Shown here: positions 61,196 to 64,000 of the stretch, one piece after another
Numbering within the stretch: position 1 is the first letter of the stretch
How the letters are laid out: the number at the start of each line of letters is the position of its first letter
Origin: CBDHEY01 sp965262305
GTDB taxonomy: Bacteria; Pseudomonadota; Gammaproteobacteria; Pseudomonadales; Cellvibrionaceae
Assembly (NCBI GenBank): GCA_965262305.1
Contig: CBDHEY010000002.1
Coordinates: 806,001-870,000, forward strand
Direction of reading: 5' to 3'
Length of the DNA: 64,000 nucleotides
Notes under the pieces: model-generated
Seen by the model: only the letters and a program-made list of their open reading frames with translations
Told to the model about the DNA's origin: nothing
Databases searched by the model: none
Program-made: the position numbers and the translations under genes

Positions 61196-64000
61196 GTGAA
61201 TAGTTCTTCTATAAAAAAATTGTTTGCAATAGTTGCTTTCTCTCAAGTCTCAACGCTTGTACAAGCACAAGATTCGTTTTTTATTCAACACAAACCAACA
61301 CAGGCAAAAATGCAAGTATGCTCCGGTGACAATGGCAAGCCTGTTACTAGCCGATCCGGAACAAATACGGGCGAGTGCGTGCAATGGGAGCGCATTCCTA
61401 ACGGCGAATTTTTTCATCTGCGCAGTGTACACGCAGATAAATTGATTAAGCCGGATACAAATGAAAATGGTTCGCCAATTTCTATTCAACCTTTAGCTTG
61501 GACAGGTAATTGGACACAATGGTCTTATGAGGATCGTGGTGATGGTTACGGTCATATTGTGAACCGTGCTACTGGAAAATTGATCTTTTTGAGTGGGAAA
61601 AACCGCGACAATATTTCACAGCAACCAGCAGCTTGGCGTGGTGATTTTACGCGTTGGCGGTTTGTTTCTATTAGCGATATTCCTATTCCAACAATCACGC
61701 CAACTCCGCTCTTTACTGAAACTCCAGTGTCTTCAACGCCCACGCCGAGTTCAGTGCCCACTATAAATCCCACTTTGCAACCTACTCCAGTTCCACCAAC
61801 ACCAACACCCGATTCAAATACACCCTCATCGGAACCGTCATCAGTGACAATAGAAGCTGAACAAGCGGATTTAATAGGTGGTTCTTCTGTATACGACGAT
61901 GGAGCCGCTTCAGGTGGACAAGGTGTTGCTTTCTTAGACGCAGTAGGTCGTGGCGTCAGATTTAATAATGTTCCGCTTTCTGATTCTTTGATAGTCAACT
62001 ACGCATCGCAAAATACCGGAACAATTTCTGTCATGGTAAACGGTGTAGATTCAGGTGATATCACTTTTGATTCGACCGGCGGTTGGGGCGGCAGTTATCA
62101 AGAAAGTCGTTTATCCGTTGCCATACCGCAAGGGGCGACAGTGGCTATTGTGAATAATCCTGGCGACCTCGCAATGAATATTGATTCAGTAACATTCATA
62201 TCTGGTTCAGGCGTTACTCCAGCGCCTACACCTACTCCTAGTGCCACACCAAACCCCGCTGCAACACCGACACCGCAAGGTTGTGAACCCGTTGACCCAG
62301 CTGCAGATCGTGGAGAAGGGTATGTGTTTGGTATGACCAAATCCGGCTTAGTTTACCACCGTGCAACCGACGGGCACGAACCTGATTTTGCTATCCTGGG
62401 AATCCAGGGAGCTGGAGCCGAGCTACCAGAAACGGGTCCATACGAATTTACGGAAGATACAACTGATAGGACGTATCTTCGTTATGAAGCGCAAGTTATC
62501 GGCGTTGATCCACAACAGAGTTATACGTTGGAGCTTAGACTGCATGGTATAGGTTCTAGTGGTCAATGTATCCACGATATTACCGTGAAACCAGGTGAAG
62601 GAGTGACTGAGTCTCCTTGTTTTGATGATCCAGATGGAGATGCTCCGCCACCACCGATAAAACCTTCTGTGGATTTGTTAGTTATTGACGCTGACCAGCT
62701 TCAAGCTCGTTTGGTTGGTGGCACTGCTTCTGGCAAGCGTGGATTTTCACTTTACACAACTTCGAGCACTTGCACAGGAAGTTGTTTGGATATTTGGCCT
62801 AGACTAACGGTTGAAGATCCCGATAAGTTTGTCGGATCTGGTGGAGTAACAGGGACATATGACACAGTTCCTGTAGAGGTGATTGCGCAAGACGACTGTG
62901 GCAATGACGTTATACAAACTGTTTATCATGTTACCTATAACGGTCAACCACTTTATTTTTACGCCAACGATACTGATTCGACCTCGACCGCAGGCAGTAA
63001 CATCCCTAATTGGGATCTGGCTACTGCTGATTTGATCGAGCAGATGCCTCTCATTGATACACCTTTCGAAGCGCTACCGAGTCCCATGACAGGTGGCACT
63101 CCGGGCTCACATGGATATGTTTTTGACTTAGATGGTTCAAGTATAGCTGTGCGGGGTGGTCAGTTTTGGAACCTGCTGGTTCACCCAAGTGTATACGTAG
63201 ACGGACCAGGTGAAATACCGACGGGAGCTATAGGCAATAACGATTTGCAAATGTGGTGCTCTAAAAACCAAATACAATGGCACATGGGAGATTTAGATCC
63301 CGTAGCTAGGGGGCAATTCGAAGGCGTCGTTCCAGGTGAATGTTGGGGTGATTACTACTACTTCTTTCGTTTTGAAAGAAAAGGCCTTATAAACTTTGAT
63401 CCAGGTTCTCGATGGACATATTCAGGTTTATTTACCACAGCAGGAGATCGTGTTGATGCAAATAACTTCCCCGCCTCGCAGGGTAGACAGATATCTGCAA
63501 ATTGGGACAGGCCACGCCATCCTCACGCGCATGATGGCAGTCATGAAGGAATATTTGGGTCACAACATAACAGCGACAGACGTGGTCCTCCATTTCCAGT
63601 TTCTCTCAGCTCTGCTAATGGTATTACCGATTTAAATGTTGGCTCAGTCATTCGAATTGAAGCACTAGAAAACGGTGCCATTCAAAATTTCGTTCCTGTG
63701 TATAACTACAATTCGCCCACTTGCTGCGGCGAAGCGTTTAACTACGGCAATGTCATAACATTTGAAATTACAAAAATTGGAGGAAGTGGTGCACAGGTTT
63801 ATTCTGGTCACATTAATGCAGTTGCTGGTGATGGATTTAATTCGCCGCTAGGTGATCCTCGTTTAACCCTCGCGGGTGCTGCTGCAACCAATATGGTTTT
63901 CTCTGATGAAGGTTCGCATATTCAGCTTGAAAAAAATGCAGTGTTTACCCAACACGTTAACACCGCCACTAGTCGGGAGGTTGGTAGTTTTCTCAGTGGT
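61196..64000 (+). CDS. Second giant multi-domain protein, paralogue, C-terminus beyond the window
   Basis: Open from GTG 61196 (GGAG six bases upstream) to the window edge, 935 codons without a stop. A signal peptide (VNSSSIKKLFAIVAF to about LVQA) precedes the same ricin-like domain (FFIQHKPTQAKMQVCSGDNGKPVTSR), Thr/Pro linker, CBM-like module, Lipoprotein_15-like repeat and the unrecognised region with MWCSKNQIQWH. The alignment with the first copy runs in the same order. The window stops at about where the first copy's haem motifs would begin (NAVFTQHV), so the dihaem domain is expected but not seen. Strong sequence similarity shows a tandem duplication. Confidence 0.87.
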   Translation, partial: MNSSSIKKLFAIVAFSQVSTLVQAQDSFFIQHKPTQAKMQVCSGDNGKPVTSRSGTNTGECVQWERIPNGEFFHLRSVHADKLIKPDTNENGSPISIQPLAWTGNWTQWSYEDRGDGYGHIVNRATGKLIFLSGKNRDNISQQPAAWRGDFTRWRFVSISDIPIPTITPTPLFTETPVSSTPTPSSVPTINPTLQPTPVPPTPTPDSNTPSSEPSSVTIEAEQADLIGGSSVYDDGAASGGQGVAFLDAVGRGVRFNNVPLSDSLIVNYASQNTGTISVMVNGVDSGDITFDSTGGWGGSYQESRLSVAIPQGATVAIVNNPGDLAMNIDSVTFISGSGVTPAPTPTPSATPNPAATPTPQGCEPVDPAADRGEGYVFGMTKSGLVYHRATDGHEPDFAILGIQGAGAELPETGPYEFTEDTTDRTYLRYEAQVIGVDPQQSYTLELRLHGIGSSGQCIHDITVKPGEGVTESPCFDDPDGDAPPPPIKPSVDLLVIDADQLQARLVGGTASGKRGFSLYTTSSTCTGSCLDIWPRLTVEDPDKFVGSGGVTGTYDTVPVEVIAQDDCGNDVIQTVYHVTYNGQPLYFYANDTDSTSTAGSNIPNWDLATADLIEQMPLIDTPFEALPSPMTGGTPGSHGYVFDLDGSSIAVRGGQFWNLLVHPSVYVDGPGEIPTGAIGNNDLQMWCSKNQIQWHMGDLDPVARGQFEGVVPGECWGDYYYFFRFERKGLINFDPGSRWTYSGLFTTAGDRVDANNFPASQGRQISANWDRPRHPHAHDGSHEGIFGSQHNSDRRGPPFPVSLSSANGITDLNVGSVIRIEALENGAIQNFVPVYNYNSPTCCGEAFNYGNVITFEITKIGGSGAQVYSGHINAVAGDGFNSPLGDPRLTLAGAAATNMVFSDEGSHIQLEKNAVFTQHVNTATSREVGSFLSG

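Noticed and set aside
61552..61998. 148-codon reverse frame over the second giant protein
   Set aside because: Low-complexity translation of the Thr/Pro linker on the opposite strand.
1..64000. CRISPR arrays, insertion sequences, prophage or integrative-element ends
   Set aside because: No regular spacer-repeat pattern, transposase, integrase or tRNA-flanked direct repeats were found by reading the window.

Overview
The window is a stretch of AT-rich chromosome from a Gram-negative, most likely marine, gammaproteobacterium. Reasons: LPS Kdo transferase (waaA), a TonB-dependent receptor with its sigma/anti-sigma pair, and gammaproteobacterial backbone genes in typical order (purM-purN, DUF2066, hda; arsC, wrbA, DUF2069, sppA). 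A formylglycine sulfatase, secreted cytochromes with lectin-like and carbohydrate-binding modules and Ser/Pro/Thr linkers suggest a surface-associated polysaccharide user, perhaps close to Cellvibrionales. That placement is inference. No tRNA, rRNA, CRISPR array, intact transposon or prophage was recognised.

Layout. 1-5.8 kb: MOSC protein (cut by the edge), DUF1244, LysE exporter, Tat-exported PhoD phosphatase, and a DoxX/YHS pair divergent from an AraC regulator. 5.8-10.7 kb: a long regulatory-looking gap, a secreted dihaem (DHOR/CcP-like) cytochrome, an ankyrin protein and a sulfatase. 11.5-16.8 kb: a cell-surface signalling unit (ECF sigma, FecR anti-sigma, STN-type TonB receptor), with an overlooked 53-codon ORF overlapping both sigma and fecR. 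17-25.4 kb: a DNA-repair island with an FAD oxidoreductase, a [4Fe-4S] (6-4)-type photolyase, a DASH cryptochrome, a four-cysteine miniprotein, and a radical-SAM/DUF4130 pair behind a near-perfect LexA box. A reverse-strand trio (phosphatase, DUF3080, DUF6435) sits inside it.

25.7-30.7 kb: two tandem Nep1-like proteins (NLP cytolysin family), a phytase-like esterase and an exported alpha/beta hydrolase. 30.7-36.9 kb: moaA-moaB-moeA divergent from nirBD, with a sigma-54 promoter and a possible NtrC site in front of nirB; this looks like nitrogen-controlled nitrite assimilation with cofactor supply alongside. 36.9-45.3 kb: signalling genes: two-component system, a large dCache/PAS chemoreceptor, DUF1461, and a pentapeptide-repeat/adenylate cyclase fusion. 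45.5-56.4 kb: housekeeping backbone. Its hda is split by an apparent frameshift although both halves are well conserved.

57.1-64 kb: a small exported protein, then two tandem giant secreted proteins (1174 aa, and at least 935 aa cut by the edge). Both have a ricin-like domain, a CBM6/35-like module, a Lipoprotein_15-like repeat and a roughly 290-residue region I do not recognise; the complete one ends in a dihaem domain. This family, which echoes the free-standing dihaem protein at 6.5 kb, is the best candidate for an undescribed system: a carbohydrate-anchored extracellular redox module. That function is inferred from architecture only.
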